In this document: positions 33,937 to 42,658 of the stretch, piece after piece
How positions within the stretch are numbered: the first letter of the stretch is position 1
How the letters are laid out: each line of letters starts with the position of its first letter
Assembly (NCBI RefSeq): GCF_001651875.1
Contig: NZ_LNQB01000072.1
Coordinates: forward strand, 1 to 64,000
Reading direction: 5' to 3'
From: Sinorhizobium saheli
Lineage (GTDB): Bacteria > Pseudomonadota > Alphaproteobacteria > Rhizobiales > Rhizobiaceae
DNA: 64,000 bases
The notes under the pieces: model-generated
The model's input: only the letters and a program-made list of their open reading frames with translations
Database searches by the model: none
Told to the model about the DNA's origin: nothing
Translations under genes and position numbers: made by a program

Positions 33937-34686
33937 ATGACCAGGACCGTGACTGCCCTCTTCCGCGACGATTTCTACCTTTCGACCTGTGAAGCAAGCG
34001 TGACGGCAATCCTGGAGGATGGCGGGATCGAACTCGACCAGACGTGCTTCTACGCCACCTCCGGCGGACAGCCCGGCGACACGGGCTTCCTGGAACGGGC
34101 GGACGGCAGCCGGATCCTCATTGCCGAAACGCGCCACGGGACGACCAAGGACGTCATCGTGCATGTACCCGCGGAGGGACAGCCCGTGCCGGCGGTCGGC
34201 GAGCCGCTCGTCCTCCACATCGACTGGCCGCGGCGCTACCGACTGATGCGCATGCATACGGCCTGCCACCTGCTCTCGGTCGTCTGCCCCTTCCCGATCA
34301 CCGGCGCGGCGGTCGGCGAGGAGGAAAGCCGGGTCGATTTCGACATGAGCGAAACGATCGACAAGGACCAGGTGACAGCGGCACTGATGAAGCTCGTTGA
34401 GGAGAACCATCCGGTCTACGTCCAGTGGATCACCGACGAGGAGCTTTCAGCCAATCCGGGCATCGTCAAGTCCAAGAACGTCCGCCCGCCAATGGGCCTC
34501 GGCCGGGTGAGCCTCGTCTGCATCGGCGAAAATTCCGCGATCGACAGCCAGCCCTGCGGCGGCACCCATGTCTCCGAGACGCAGGAAGTGGGCGCGATCC
34601 ACATCGCCAAGATCGAGAAGAAGGGCAAGGAGAACCGACGCTTCAGAATACGCTTCGGGACGGCCGAGAACCGGGCCGGCGCCTAG
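33937..34686 (+). CDS. Alanyl-tRNA editing protein (AlaX-type)
   Basis: A 249-residue trans-editing hydrolase related to the editing domain of AlaRS. The zinc-binding motifs are H107-x3-H111 (RMHTACHLL) and C207-x3-H211 (QPCGGTH), and the N-terminal part has the TCFYATSGGQPGDTG beta-barrel region. These proteins deacylate Ser-tRNA-Ala or Gly-tRNA-Ala. ATG 33937 is chosen; an in-frame TTG at 33922 overlaps cysK. Its placement between cysteine synthase and mercaptopyruvate sulfurtransferase genes is suggestive, because serine is both a cysteine precursor and the amino acid edited. Confidence 0.9.
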   Translation: MTRTVTALFRDDFYLSTCEASVTAILEDGGIELDQTCFYATSGGQPGDTGFLERADGSRILIAETRHGTTKDVIVHVPAEGQPVPAVGEPLVLHIDWPRRYRLMRMHTACHLLSVVCPFPITGAAVGEEESRVDFDMSETIDKDQVTAALMKLVEENHPVYVQWITDEELSANPGIVKSKNVRPPMGLGRVSLVCIGENSAIDSQPCGGTHVSETQEVGAIHIAKIEKKGKENRRFRIRFGTAENRAGA

Positions 34687-34687
34687 G

Positions 34688-34787
34688 GCATCTTTGCAGT
34701 CGGGTGGAATCACCTCACGTTGCACAAATGCGGCAAAGACAAACAGATAGAGTGGTGGCGCGAACGCATTTTAGCGCATTCCGCTCC
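34688..34787 (+). repeat. RIME-like intergenic repeat, copy 1
   Basis: About 100 bases beginning GCATCTTTGCAGTCGGGTGG and ending near GCGCATTCCGCTCC. It matches the reverse complement of 36825-36922 along nearly its whole length and the first 70 bases of 54131-54205. It contains the small palindrome GGTGGAATCACC. The size and intergenic location fit the rhizobial RIME family; that name is from memory. Confidence 0.8.
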
Positions 34788-34807
34788 GGATCGATGGAAG
34801 GACGACA

Positions 34808-35671
34808 ATGAACGGCCACAACGATAACAAGAGCAGCTTTGTCGTTTCCGCGGAATGGCTCGAACAGCGCCTCGGCGATCCGGCGGTCAAGATTCTGGAC
34901 GCCTCCTGGTACCTGCCGGCGCAGAATCGCGATCCGCGGACCGAATACCGGTCGGCGCACATTCCCGGAGCGATCTTCTTCGACCAGGACGCAATCGCCG
35001 ACCAGACGAGCGGCCTGCCGCACACGCTGCCCTCGCCGGAGGCATTCGCCGGGGCCGTCGGGGCAATGGGTATCGGCGAGGACGACACGATCGTCGTCTA
35101 TGACGGACCGGGTATCTTCACCGCGCCGAGGGTCTGGTGGATGTTTCGCATCATGGGCGCGAAGAACGTGTTCGTTCTCGACGGAGGAATGGACGGCTGG
35201 AAAGCGGAGGGAAGACCGACGACGACCGAGGTCCCGACGCCCGCGCCGCGCGCCTTCAAGCCGACCTTCAATCGGGAGGCGGTGACCTCGTTCGAGCGCA
35301 TGAGGGATATCGTCGAAAACCGCCTTGCGCAGGTAGCCGACGCCCGCGGCGCAGGACGCTTCACCGGCGAGGAGCCCGAGCCGCGGGCGGGAATCCGCTC
35401 CGGCCATATGCCGGGCGCCAGAAGCCTGCCCTCCGGCGTATTTTCGGAGAACGGCAGGCTGAAGAGCCTCGACGCGCTCCGGCGCACCTTCGAAGAGGCC
35501 GGCATCGACCTGACGAAGCCGGTCGTGACCACCTGCGGATCCGGCGTAACCGCCGCCATCATCACCCTTGCGCTTCAATCCTTGGGACATACGGCCAATA
35601 CGCTTTATGATGGTTCCTGGTCGGAATGGGGCGGGCGGCCGGACACTCCGGTCGCAACAGGTAAAGAGTGA
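34808..35671 (+). CDS. sseA: 3-mercaptopyruvate sulfurtransferase
   Basis: A 287-residue protein of two rhodanese domains. The catalytic cysteine is C243 in the loop CGSGVTA, the sequence that distinguishes mercaptopyruvate sulfurtransferase from thiosulfate sulfurtransferase (CRxGx[RT]). The N-terminal domain has ILDASWYLP and a tyrosine in place of the active cysteine (VVYDGPGIF). It transfers sulfur from 3-mercaptopyruvate, a cysteine transamination product, to acceptors. Preceded by a RIME-like repeat; overlaps the frame of the next gene by a few bases. Confidence 0.95.
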   Translation: MNGHNDNKSSFVVSAEWLEQRLGDPAVKILDASWYLPAQNRDPRTEYRSAHIPGAIFFDQDAIADQTSGLPHTLPSPEAFAGAVGAMGIGEDDTIVVYDGPGIFTAPRVWWMFRIMGAKNVFVLDGGMDGWKAEGRPTTTEVPTPAPRAFKPTFNREAVTSFERMRDIVENRLAQVADARGAGRFTGEEPEPRAGIRSGHMPGARSLPSGVFSENGRLKSLDALRRTFEEAGIDLTKPVVTTCGSGVTAAIITLALQSLGHTANTLYDGSWSEWGGRPDTPVATGKE

Positions 35672-35676
35672 GAACC

Positions 35677-36240
35677 ATGAAAGGGTCGAAGCCTGGCGCG
35701 CTGACGGCGCACGTGACCGAACTCGAGATGACGTCACCGCCGAAGCAAAGCCTTCCAATGCCCATCAACATACAGACGGCGGTCCTGCGCGTGTCGGACA
35801 TTCCGCTCGCCTACTATCGCTTCCTCTATCTCGGCGTCGGCAAGCGCTGGCACTGGGCGGAGCGTCTGCGCATGAACGACGAGGAGCTCACGGCGATCCT
35901 GCACGACAAGCGGACGACGCTTACGGTGCTCTACGTCAACGGCGCCCCGGCCGGGTTCTTCGAACTGCACCAGCTCGAAGACGACGTCGTCGAAATGACC
36001 CATTTCGGACTCATGGAACATGCCCTGGGCCTCGGGCTCGGTAAGTGGTTCCTGCTGCAGGCGCTGTTCGAGGCATGGGCCGTGAACCCCGGCAAGGTCA
36101 AGGTCACGACCAACAGTCTCGACCATCCCCGCGCGCTGCAACTCTATCAACAATTCGGCTTCTCACCGGTTGCGACGAGCGAAATAGTCGTCGAGCCGCT
36201 GAGCGACGACGAGCTGCTCGATTTCGCGAAGAAGCTCTGA
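35677..36240 (+). CDS. GNAT family N-acetyltransferase
   Basis: A 187-residue protein with a GNAT core: VLYVNGAPAGFFELHQL (beta-hairpin), VEMTHFGLMEHALGLGLGKW (acetyl-CoA pyrophosphate loop), and TTNSLDHPRALQLYQQFGF (the typical C-terminal strand-helix). Substrate is unknown. ATG 35677 lies six bases after the sseA stop, so the two are likely co-transcribed; a GTG at 35668 overlapping sseA is possible. Confidence 0.88.
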   Translation: MKGSKPGALTAHVTELEMTSPPKQSLPMPINIQTAVLRVSDIPLAYYRFLYLGVGKRWHWAERLRMNDEELTAILHDKRTTLTVLYVNGAPAGFFELHQLEDDVVEMTHFGLMEHALGLGLGKWFLLQALFEAWAVNPGKVKVTTNSLDHPRALQLYQQFGFSPVATSEIVVEPLSDDELLDFAKKL

Positions 36241-36284
36241 ACCACGCAAGTTTCGGGTGTCGCCGCGGCACCAACGCGGACATT

Positions 36285-36312
36285 CTCTCCTCAACGGATC
36301 GGTTGAGGAGAG
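36285..36312 (+). promoter_or_regulatory. 11 bp hairpin covering the DUF1203 gene's ribosome-binding site
   Basis: CTCTCCTCAAC (36285-36295) is exactly complementary to GTTGAGGAGAG (36302-36312) around the six-base loop GGATCG. The right arm is the only good Shine-Dalgarno sequence (GAGGAG) for the ATG at 36318. It could act as a translational switch, for example a thermosensor, or as the terminator of the upstream gene; no T-tract follows. Confidence 0.6.
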
Positions 36313-36317
36313 GCGCG

Positions 36318-36818
36318 ATGCCACTGCGTTATATTGCAATGCCCGACGACGAAGCCGAACGGCTGCAGCAAGGCGGCAGTGACGCCTATGGCAATCCGCC
36401 CGAGCGCCGCGTTTCGGATGGCGACGGTGTGCCGTGCAGGCATTGCCTGCGCAACGTCGATGCCGGCGAGGCCTATCTGATCCTGGCCTATCGTCCTTTT
36501 GCGTCAGCGCAAGCTTACGCTGAAACCGGGCCGATCTTCATGCACGCCGATAAATGCCCCGCGCATGACGAACGCTCGCTCCCGGCCATTCTGACGTCCA
36601 GCAAGGACTACCTGCTGCGCGGATATGATGCGGATGAGCGTATCGTCTACGGCACCGGCGGGATCGTCTCGGCGGAAGGGCTCGTAGAACGTGCCGTGGC
36701 GTTGCTGGCGCGACCGGACGTCACTTTCGTCCATGTGCGCTCCGCGAAGTACAATTGCTACCAGTGCCGCATCGAAGCCGACCGAGAAGAGCCCGGCGCA
36801 GACAAGCGCCGGGCCTGA
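36318..36818 (+). CDS. DUF1203 family protein
   Basis: A 166-residue protein matching the DUF1203 pattern: RVSDGDGVPCRHCLRNVDAG, EAYLILAYRPF, GPIFMHADKCP, and a C-terminal VHVRSAKYNCYQCRI. Four cysteines in two CxxC pairs suggest metal binding. Function unknown. The Shine-Dalgarno site is inside a perfect 11 bp hairpin. The last codons contain a 9 bp hairpin (GCCCGGCGC/GCGCCGGGC, 36791-36814), and a RIME-like repeat follows. Confidence 0.85.
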   Translation: MPLRYIAMPDDEAERLQQGGSDAYGNPPERRVSDGDGVPCRHCLRNVDAGEAYLILAYRPFASAQAYAETGPIFMHADKCPAHDERSLPAILTSSKDYLLRGYDADERIVYGTGGIVSAEGLVERAVALLARPDVTFVHVRSAKYNCYQCRIEADREEPGADKRRA

Positions 36819-36824
36819 TGGCGA

Positions 36825-36922
36825 GAGCGGAATGCGCTCACATGCGTTCGCGCCACCGCTCTACCTGTTTGTTTTTGCCGCATTTGTGCGACGTCAGGTG
36901 ATTCCACCTGACTGCATAATGC
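36825..36922 (-). repeat. RIME-like intergenic repeat, copy 2 (inverted)
   Basis: Reverse complement of the element at 34688-34787, with roughly nine of ten bases identical by eye, including CACAAATGCGGCAAA and GCGCGAACGCAT. It lies between the convergent DUF1203 and ald genes, eight bases after the DUF1203 stop. Confidence 0.8.
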
Positions 36923-36935
36923 TCGAGGGATTGCC

Positions 36936-38054
36936 TCAGGCGACGTTGAGGGCGGCCTCGGGCGCATGAACGTCGTAGCCGAGCGCTTCGGCGACCGGAG
37001 CATTGGTTATGCGGCCCTTATGGACGTTGAGGCCGGCGCGCAGATGGCGATCTTCGGCAATCGCCTTGAGACCGCGGTCCGCGAGCTGCAGGCCGTGCTG
37101 GAGCGTCGCGTTGTTGAGCGCGTGGGTGGACGTGATCGGCACGGCACCCGGCATGTTCGCCACGCAGTAATGGACAACGCCGTCCACCTCGAACGTCGGT
37201 TCGGAATGCGTCGTCGCATGCGAGGTCTCGAAGCAGCCGCCCTGGTCGATCGCGACATCGACGATGACGGCGCCCTTCTTCATGCCCGACAGCATTTCAC
37301 GGGTGACGAGCTTCGGCGCGGCAGCGCCCGGGATGAGCACCGCACCGATGACCAGATCGGCGGAAAAGACCTCTTCTTCCAGCGCATCGATCGTCGAATA
37401 GCGCGTGTGGACGCGGCCGTTGAAGATGTCGTCGAGCTGGCGCAGGCGCGGGATCGACCGGTCGAGGATCGTGACGTCGGCGCCGAGACCGGTCGCCATC
37501 TTGGCGGCATGCAGGCCGACGACGCCGCCACCGATGATCGCGACCTTGGCGGGCAGCACGCCGGGCACGCCGCCGAGCAGGATGCCGCGGCCGCCGTTCG
37601 CCTTCTGCAGCGATGTCGCGCCTGCCTGGATCGCCAGGCGGCCAGCCACTTCCGACATCGGTGCAAGCAGCGGCAGGCCGCCGCGCTCATCCGTTACCGT
37701 CTCATAGGCGACCGCCGTGACACCCGAATTCAGAAGTCCCCTCGTCTGTTCGGGATCCGGCGCAAGATGGAGATAGGTATAGAGGATCTGGCCTTCTCGC
37801 AGCAGCGTCCATTCCGTCGGCTGCGGTTCCTTGACCTTGACGATCATGTCGGCCTTTTCGAACACGTCCTTCGCTGTCGGAACGATCCTCGCGCCCGCGG
37901 CGCGATAGGCGTCGTCGTCGGCCCCGATCCCTGCCCCGGCCTTGGTTTCCACGATGACCTCATGGCCATGGGCGACGTATTCACGCACCGAGCCGGGCGT
38001 CAGGCCGACCCGATATTCATGATTTTTGATTTCCTTCGGGCAACCGACACGCAT
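36936..38054 (-). CDS. ald: Alanine dehydrogenase
   Basis: A 372-residue enzyme interconverting L-alanine and pyruvate/ammonia with NAD. It begins [20 protein letters not shown] (pyruvate-binding Arg/Lys region), has [13 protein letters not shown], the Rossmann loop [14 protein letters not shown], and [13 protein letters not shown]. Length is standard. It is divergent from an Lrp-type regulator 157 bases away, the usual arrangement for aldR-ald in rhizobia, where alanine can be an important nitrogen product of bacteroids. Confidence 0.97.
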   Translation of the reverse strand: MRVGCPKEIKNHEYRVGLTPGSVREYVAHGHEVIVETKAGAGIGADDDAYRAAGARIVPTAKDVFEKADMIVKVKEPQPTEWTLLREGQILYTYLHLAPDPEQTRGLLNSGVTAVAYETVTDERGGLPLLAPMSEVAGRLAIQAGATSLQKANGGRGILLGGVPGVLPAKVAIIGGGVVGLHAAKMATGLGADVTILDRSIPRLRQLDDIFNGRVHTRYSTIDALEEEVFSADLVIGAVLIPGAAAPKLVTREMLSGMKKGAVIVDVAIDQGGCFETSHATTHSEPTFEVDGVVHYCVANMPGAVPITSTHALNNATLQHGLQLADRGLKAIAEDRHLRAGLNVHKGRITNAPVAEALGYDVHAPEAALNVA

Positions 38055-38211
38055 CTTTGCGTTCCTCTCCTGTCCGTGGGCTTTCCGCCGTGTTGATGAG
38101 GAACCAAGCAAACCAGAAGGTGCTGCGAATGTCCTTGCAAAGCGATGAGCTGCAGCGCATTATTTTCGCGTATTATTGCACAAAACGTGCCGATTCCGAA
38201 GGAAATCACGA
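38055..38211. promoter_or_regulatory. ald / Lrp-type regulator divergent promoter
   Basis: The AT-rich core GCGCATTATTTTCGCGTATT ATTGCAC lies at about 38155-38181 and is imperfectly symmetric (GCATTATT...TTATTGC). It is the best candidate for Lrp-family binding, which favours AT-rich dyads. AAGGA precedes the regulator's ATG. Confidence 0.4.
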
Positions 38212-38673
38212 ATGAGCGACCTTGATGCCATTGATCGTGCGATTATGCGCGTTCTTCAGGAGGACGGCAGGATATCCAATGCCGATCTCGCCGCCAAGGT
38301 CGGCCTCTCGCCTTCCGCCTGCTCGCGGCGGGTCGACATCCTCGAGAAATCCGGCACGATCGCCGGCTACCACGCCCGCATCGCCCACAAGGCGCTCGAT
38401 TACAAGATCATGGTCATCGTCCATATCTCGCTTTCCGGCCAGTTTGCCAAGACCCTCACCGAATTCGAGGCGGCGGTGAAGCTCTGTCCGAACGTGCTCG
38501 TCTGCTATCTGATGTCCGGGGAATACGACTACATCCTGCGGGTGGCGGCAAGGGATCTGGAGGATTACGAGCGCATCCACCGCGATTGGCTATCGGCGCT
38601 GCCGCATGTGGTGCGGATCAATTCGAGCTTCTCGCTGCGCGAAGTCATCGACCGCCCCAACGTCGGCATCTGA
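38212..38673 (+). CDS. Lrp/AsnC family transcriptional regulator
   Basis: A 153-residue regulator. The N-terminal helix-turn-helix (DAIDRAIMRVLQEDGRISNA, DLAAKVGLSPSACSRRVDIL) is followed by a RAM/ACT ligand domain (YKIMVIVHISLSGQ ... CYLMSGEYDYILRVAARDLE). Divergent from ald, so it is probably the alanine-responsive activator (AldR type). Ends four bases from the convergent diguanylate cyclase gene. Confidence 0.93.
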   Translation: MSDLDAIDRAIMRVLQEDGRISNADLAAKVGLSPSACSRRVDILEKSGTIAGYHARIAHKALDYKIMVIVHISLSGQFAKTLTEFEAAVKLCPNVLVCYLMSGEYDYILRVAARDLEDYERIHRDWLSALPHVVRINSSFSLREVIDRPNVGI

Positions 38674-38677
38674 GCGG

Positions 38678-39925
38678 TCAGCGCCCGACGACGCAATTCC
38701 GGCCGCTGCCCTTGGCGGCGTAAAGACGAATGTCGGCCTGGGACAGGAGTTCATGGATGCCCGTGCCATCGGCAAGCGTCGAGGAAAGGCCGATGCTGGC
38801 GGTGACCGGACCGCCGTCCGGCGTGGTGACCCTGCCGGAAACGGCAAGCCGTATGTCTTCGGCTCGCGCATATGCCTCCGCATGGGCAATTCCGGGGCAG
38901 AGAAGGACGAACTCCTCACCGCCGTAGCGGAACACGCGATCGTCCGGTCTGAGCTTCTCTTTCACGGTCTCCACCAGCTTCTGCAACACCCGATCGCCTT
39001 CGAGGTGACCGAACCGGTCGTTGACGTCCTTGAAGTGATCGACATCGATGATCATCAGGCTCACCGGCGCGTTGGCGGCCGCAGCCTCACGCATCATCTG
39101 GTGCCCCTCGAGCTCGAACCGTCCCCGGTCGAGCGCCCCGGTCAACGTATCCTGTCCGGAGCGCGACAGCAGATCCTCGTAGCGTTCCCGGAACGTGAGG
39201 TCGTTGAAGATGTCGCCGAGCGGCCGGTTCGAGATCGCGAGGAACGGATGGCGCGATGCATTCAGATAGAAGCCGATGGCCACGGCGAAGAACGGTGCCG
39301 CCAGCATCTTCGCCAGCCATCCGCCCCAGAACACGTCCGCAGGCGCGTCGTTCACCCAGTGCAGTGCCGCGTAGAAGCCGACCTGATCGAACGTCAGCAC
39401 GGTCACGCCGCAGATCAGGAAACGCACCGTGACGAACCGACGGAACCACCGCCCCAGCTTTTCGTAGAGCAGGATGATGATCAGCGAATCGAAGTAGAGG
39501 AGCGTCGTGCCCCAGACCATCAGCCATCCCATCTCATCGATGAAGGCGATGTCCGCGGTGCGACCGGGAACGATGTCGACCGTATCGTGCCGCCTCAGCA
39601 GCAAGGCGAGCGCCACCGTCAGGAAGTTGCCGGCAAGCAGGCCGTAAATCGGCTGGCGGACCGTTGCCGCATCCTCCTTCACATAGAGGAGCAGGATCAT
39701 CATCAGCTTGCCGGAAAAGAGGACGGCGGACCCCGGAGAGATCACGCCGAAGGGCAGTTGCACGTAGAAGACGGCGGCGAGATAGGTCTCTATGAAATGC
39801 ATGACCCCGAGCGCCGCCACGAAGACGCCGAGCCCCAGGCGCGCGCGCAGATGCAGGAGCCCGATCATCGCGGCGACATAGACCAGCGCCTCACCGATGA
39901 ACAGAACGAGATTGGCGTTTGGCAT
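38678..39925 (-). CDS. Membrane diguanylate cyclase (GGDEF)
   Basis: A 415-residue protein with six to seven N-terminal hydrophobic segments (residues about 1-220), then a GGDEF domain. The active motif reads GGEEF (near residue 330), an active variant, and an RxxD inhibitory site (RPDD) lies five residues upstream, implying product feedback. The membrane part, with PIYGLLAGNFLTVALAL, resembles vitamin-uptake-like sensor domains (VUPS type), but this is uncertain. It makes cyclic di-GMP, which controls motility and exopolysaccharide. Convergent with the Lrp regulator. Confidence 0.92.
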   Translation of the reverse strand: MPNANLVLFIGEALVYVAAMIGLLHLRARLGLGVFVAALGVMHFIETYLAAVFYVQLPFGVISPGSAVLFSGKLMMILLLYVKEDAATVRQPIYGLLAGNFLTVALALLLRRHDTVDIVPGRTADIAFIDEMGWLMVWGTTLLYFDSLIIILLYEKLGRWFRRFVTVRFLICGVTVLTFDQVGFYAALHWVNDAPADVFWGGWLAKMLAAPFFAVAIGFYLNASRHPFLAISNRPLGDIFNDLTFRERYEDLLSRSGQDTLTGALDRGRFELEGHQMMREAAAANAPVSLMIIDVDHFKDVNDRFGHLEGDRVLQKLVETVKEKLRPDDRVFRYGGEEFVLLCPGIAHAEAYARAEDIRLAVSGRVTTPDGGPVTASIGLSSTLADGTGIHELLSQADIRLYAAKGSGRNCVVGR

Positions 39926-40134
39926 GTGCGTGGGCGATCCGGTTGCGTCAGCCCTTGTCTTTAGGGTTAAATTTTGAAGAAAACTTTACCAGTGCGGGAT
40001 GAAGAGCGGGCAAGATTCAACCGCTTTCCGCCGGGCCGGCATTCGGCCATAGTCGGCCGGGGATATGCGATGCCGCCGTGGGCGCAACGCGATACCCAAT
40101 TGCACATGAAAGAATTTTCGACCGGGAGACCGCA

Positions 40135-42117
40135 ATGTCATCGACGATCGCTTTGCATCCTATTTCGCGCCGCGCCCTGCTTGGCGGCCTCGCCGCCTCC
40201 TCCGCCCTCGCCGTGCTCCATCCATTCTCCACCCGCGCCGCCGCCAACCAGGCGCATCTGAGGATCATGGAAACGACCGACCTGCACGTGCATGTCTTTC
40301 CTTACGATTACTACGCGGACAAGCCGAACGACACGCTCGGGCTGGCGCGCACCGCCTCGATCATCGACCAGATCCGTGCCGAGGCGACCAATGCCATCCT
40401 CGTCGACAATGGCGACTTCCTGCAGGGCAATCCGATGGGCGACTACATCGCCTACAAGCGCGGCATGAAGGCGGGCGACGTCCACCCGATCATCGCTGCG
40501 ATGAACGTGCTCGGCTACGACTGCGGAACGCTCGGCAACCATGAGTTCAACTACGGCCTGGACTTCATGCTCAACGTGCTCAACGGCGCCAACTTCCCGG
40601 TCGTCTGCGCCAATCTGACCAAGGGCGCGCTCGCCGCAACCCCGCGTCAGGACGCGCTTTTCCTCAAGCCGTACATCATCCTCGACCGGAAACTCAAGGA
40701 CGGCACCGGTCAGGAGCACCCCATCCGCATCGGCCTGATCGGCTTCGTGCCGCCGCAGATCATGACCTGGGACGCCAAGAACCTCGAGGGCAAGGCGAAC
40801 GCCCGCGACATCGTCAAGGCCGCGGAGGCCTGGGTGCCTCAGATGCGCGAGGAAGGCGCCGATATCGTCGTCGCGCTCTCCCACTCGGGAATCGGACAGG
40901 AGGCCTATGCGGAGAACCTGGAGAATGCCTCGGTGCCGCTTGCGGCGATCGAGGGCATCGACGCCATCGTCACCGGCCACAGCCATCTCGACTTCCCCGG
41001 ACCCAAGTTCGAAGGCCTCGCCGGTGTCGACAATGCGAAAGGGCTGATCTCCGGCAAGCCCGGTGTCATGGGCGGCTTCTGGGGCTCGCATCTCGGCCTG
41101 ATCGACCTCCTGCTCGAGCGCGACGGCAACGCCTGGCGGGTGATCGGCTCCACGAGCGAGGCGCGGCCGATCTACCGCCGCGAGGAGAAGAAGGTGATCG
41201 CCGAGGTCGGCGACAAGACGGAGGTGCTGGCGGCCGCGAAAAAGGATCACGAGGCGACACTCGCCTATGTCCGCACGCCGGTCGGCAAGACGTCGGCGCC
41301 GCTCTACTCCTATTTCGCCCTCGTCGCCGACGATCCGTCCGTGCAGATCGTCAGCCAGGCCCAGACCTGGTATATCCGCGACATGCTCAAGGACACCGAG
41401 CACAGGGACCTGCCGGTGCTTTCCGCGGCCGCCCCGTTCAAGGCCGGCGGACGCGGCGGCGCCGAGTATTACACCGACGTTCCGGCGGGCGACATCGCCA
41501 TCAAGAACGTCGCCGATCTCTATCTCTACCCGAACACGGTGCAGGCCGTCGTCATCACCGGGGAGCAGGTGCGGAACTGGCTCGAAATGTCCGCCGGCAT
41601 TTTCAACCAGGTCGCGCCGGGATCGTCCGACGCGGTCCTGATCAATGCCGACTTCCCTTCCTATAATTTCGACGTGATCGACGGCGTCACCTATGAGATC
41701 GACCTCTCCCAGCCGGCAAGGTTCGATAAGGACGGCAACCTCGTGAACCCGCAGGCAAACCGCATCCGCGACCTCCAGTTCGACGGCAAGGCGATCGATC
41801 CCGCGCAGAAATTCGTGGTGGCCACCAACAACTACCGCGCCGGCGGCGGCGGTCATTTCCCGGAGATCGCCGCCGACAAGGTGGTCTTCGTCGCACCGGA
41901 TACCAATCGCGACGTGATCGTCCGCTACATCGTCGAACAGGGCACGATCAATCCGTCAGCCGACTCGAACTGGAAATTCACGCCGCTCGAGGGCACGAGC
42001 GTGCTCTTCGACAGCAGCCCGAAGGCTCGGCAGTTGCTGTCCGAGGTCAAGGCGGTGACGATCGAGGATGCCGGCGACGGCGCTGACGGTTTCGCCCGCT
42101 TCCGTATCAGGCTCTGA
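40135..42117 (+). CDS. cpdB: Bifunctional 2',3'-cyclic-nucleotide 2'-phosphodiesterase/3'-nucleotidase
   Basis: A 660-residue periplasmic enzyme. The N-terminus MSSTIALHPISRRALLGGLA is a twin-arginine (Tat) signal. The calcineurin-like domain follows: ETTDLHVHVFPYDYYAD, NGDFLQGNP, GTLGNHEFNYG and VTGHSHLDFPG, then the 5'-nucleotidase C-terminal domain. The E. coli enzyme uses Sec export, so the Tat signal is a difference, also known in rhizobial homologues. GGGAGA lies six bases before the ATG. It salvages phosphate and nucleosides from RNA breakdown products. Confidence 0.94.
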   Translation: MSSTIALHPISRRALLGGLAASSALAVLHPFSTRAAANQAHLRIMETTDLHVHVFPYDYYADKPNDTLGLARTASIIDQIRAEATNAILVDNGDFLQGNPMGDYIAYKRGMKAGDVHPIIAAMNVLGYDCGTLGNHEFNYGLDFMLNVLNGANFPVVCANLTKGALAATPRQDALFLKPYIILDRKLKDGTGQEHPIRIGLIGFVPPQIMTWDAKNLEGKANARDIVKAAEAWVPQMREEGADIVVALSHSGIGQEAYAENLENASVPLAAIEGIDAIVTGHSHLDFPGPKFEGLAGVDNAKGLISGKPGVMGGFWGSHLGLIDLLLERDGNAWRVIGSTSEARPIYRREEKKVIAEVGDKTEVLAAAKKDHEATLAYVRTPVGKTSAPLYSYFALVADDPSVQIVSQAQTWYIRDMLKDTEHRDLPVLSAAAPFKAGGRGGAEYYTDVPAGDIAIKNVADLYLYPNTVQAVVITGEQVRNWLEMSAGIFNQVAPGSSDAVLINADFPSYNFDVIDGVTYEIDLSQPARFDKDGNLVNPQANRIRDLQFDGKAIDPAQKFVVATNNYRAGGGGHFPEIAADKVVFVAPDTNRDVIVRYIVEQGTINPSADSNWKFTPLEGTSVLFDSSPKARQLLSEVKAVTIEDAGDGADGFARFRIRL

Positions 42118-42147
42118 TGCGTGAGCGGCCGAAGGCTTGGATCGATC

Positions 42148-42170
42148 CCGGCGCCGTTGACCGGCGCCGG
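42148..42170 (+). terminator. GC-rich hairpin downstream of cpdB
   Basis: CCGGCGCC (42148-42155) pairs with GGCGCCGG (42163-42170) around a 7-base loop, about 30 bases after the cpdB stop. No T-tract follows, so it may be a transcript-end stabiliser rather than an intrinsic terminator. Confidence 0.4.
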
Positions 42171-42258
42171 CCGTTGCCTCGGATGGCTGGGCCGACGAAA
42201 TCAAAAGATTGAATGAGGAAATCCCGGTAACGCGTTGTAGCTAAACGCGATTGCTGCT

Positions 42259-42579
42259 TTACACCGACCGCGACTGGGCGTCGTCGGAAAAGAGCGTCGC
42301 GCGCTGCTCGTCGATGATCTGCCGGCCCTTGCGCAGGGCCGAATCGATCGCGTCCTGCTCGGCGGTGAAGAGATCGGCCCGAATGAAGCTGCGGACTTTC
42401 GTCGCGCCATCGGGCATCGTCTTTTCGATGCTGCCCGCGAGCCGGTATTGCGAGCCCTCGCGCATCGGTGTCGCGCGGATCAGGCAGTCCGCATAGGTCT
42501 CCGTCTTGCCCGCTGCAGGCTGCGCCTCTTTTTCAGAGCCGCCGGAGAAGCCGAAAAGTTTCGAGAAGAACGATGCCAT
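42259..42579 (-). CDS. HlyU-like small protein
   Basis: A 106-residue protein with MASFFSKLFGFSGG at the N-terminus and the HlyU-type core TYADCLIRATPMREGSQYRL, AGSIEK, SFIRADLFTAEQDAIDSALR KGRQIIDEQ. The family is named after a Vibrio regulator but lacks a helix-turn-helix in this subgroup, so its role is unknown. It lies between cpdB and ilvA, on the same strand as ilvA. Confidence 0.8.
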   Translation of the reverse strand: MASFFSKLFGFSGGSEKEAQPAAGKTETYADCLIRATPMREGSQYRLAGSIEKTMPDGATKVRSFIRADLFTAEQDAIDSALRKGRQIIDEQRATLFSDDAQSRSV

Positions 42580-42658
42580 GGCCCATGGTTAGCCGCGGCC
42601 GCAGACGCTGTCAAAGCCAAAGTTGACGCGACGCACTCGGGGCCGGGGCGCCCCGGGA

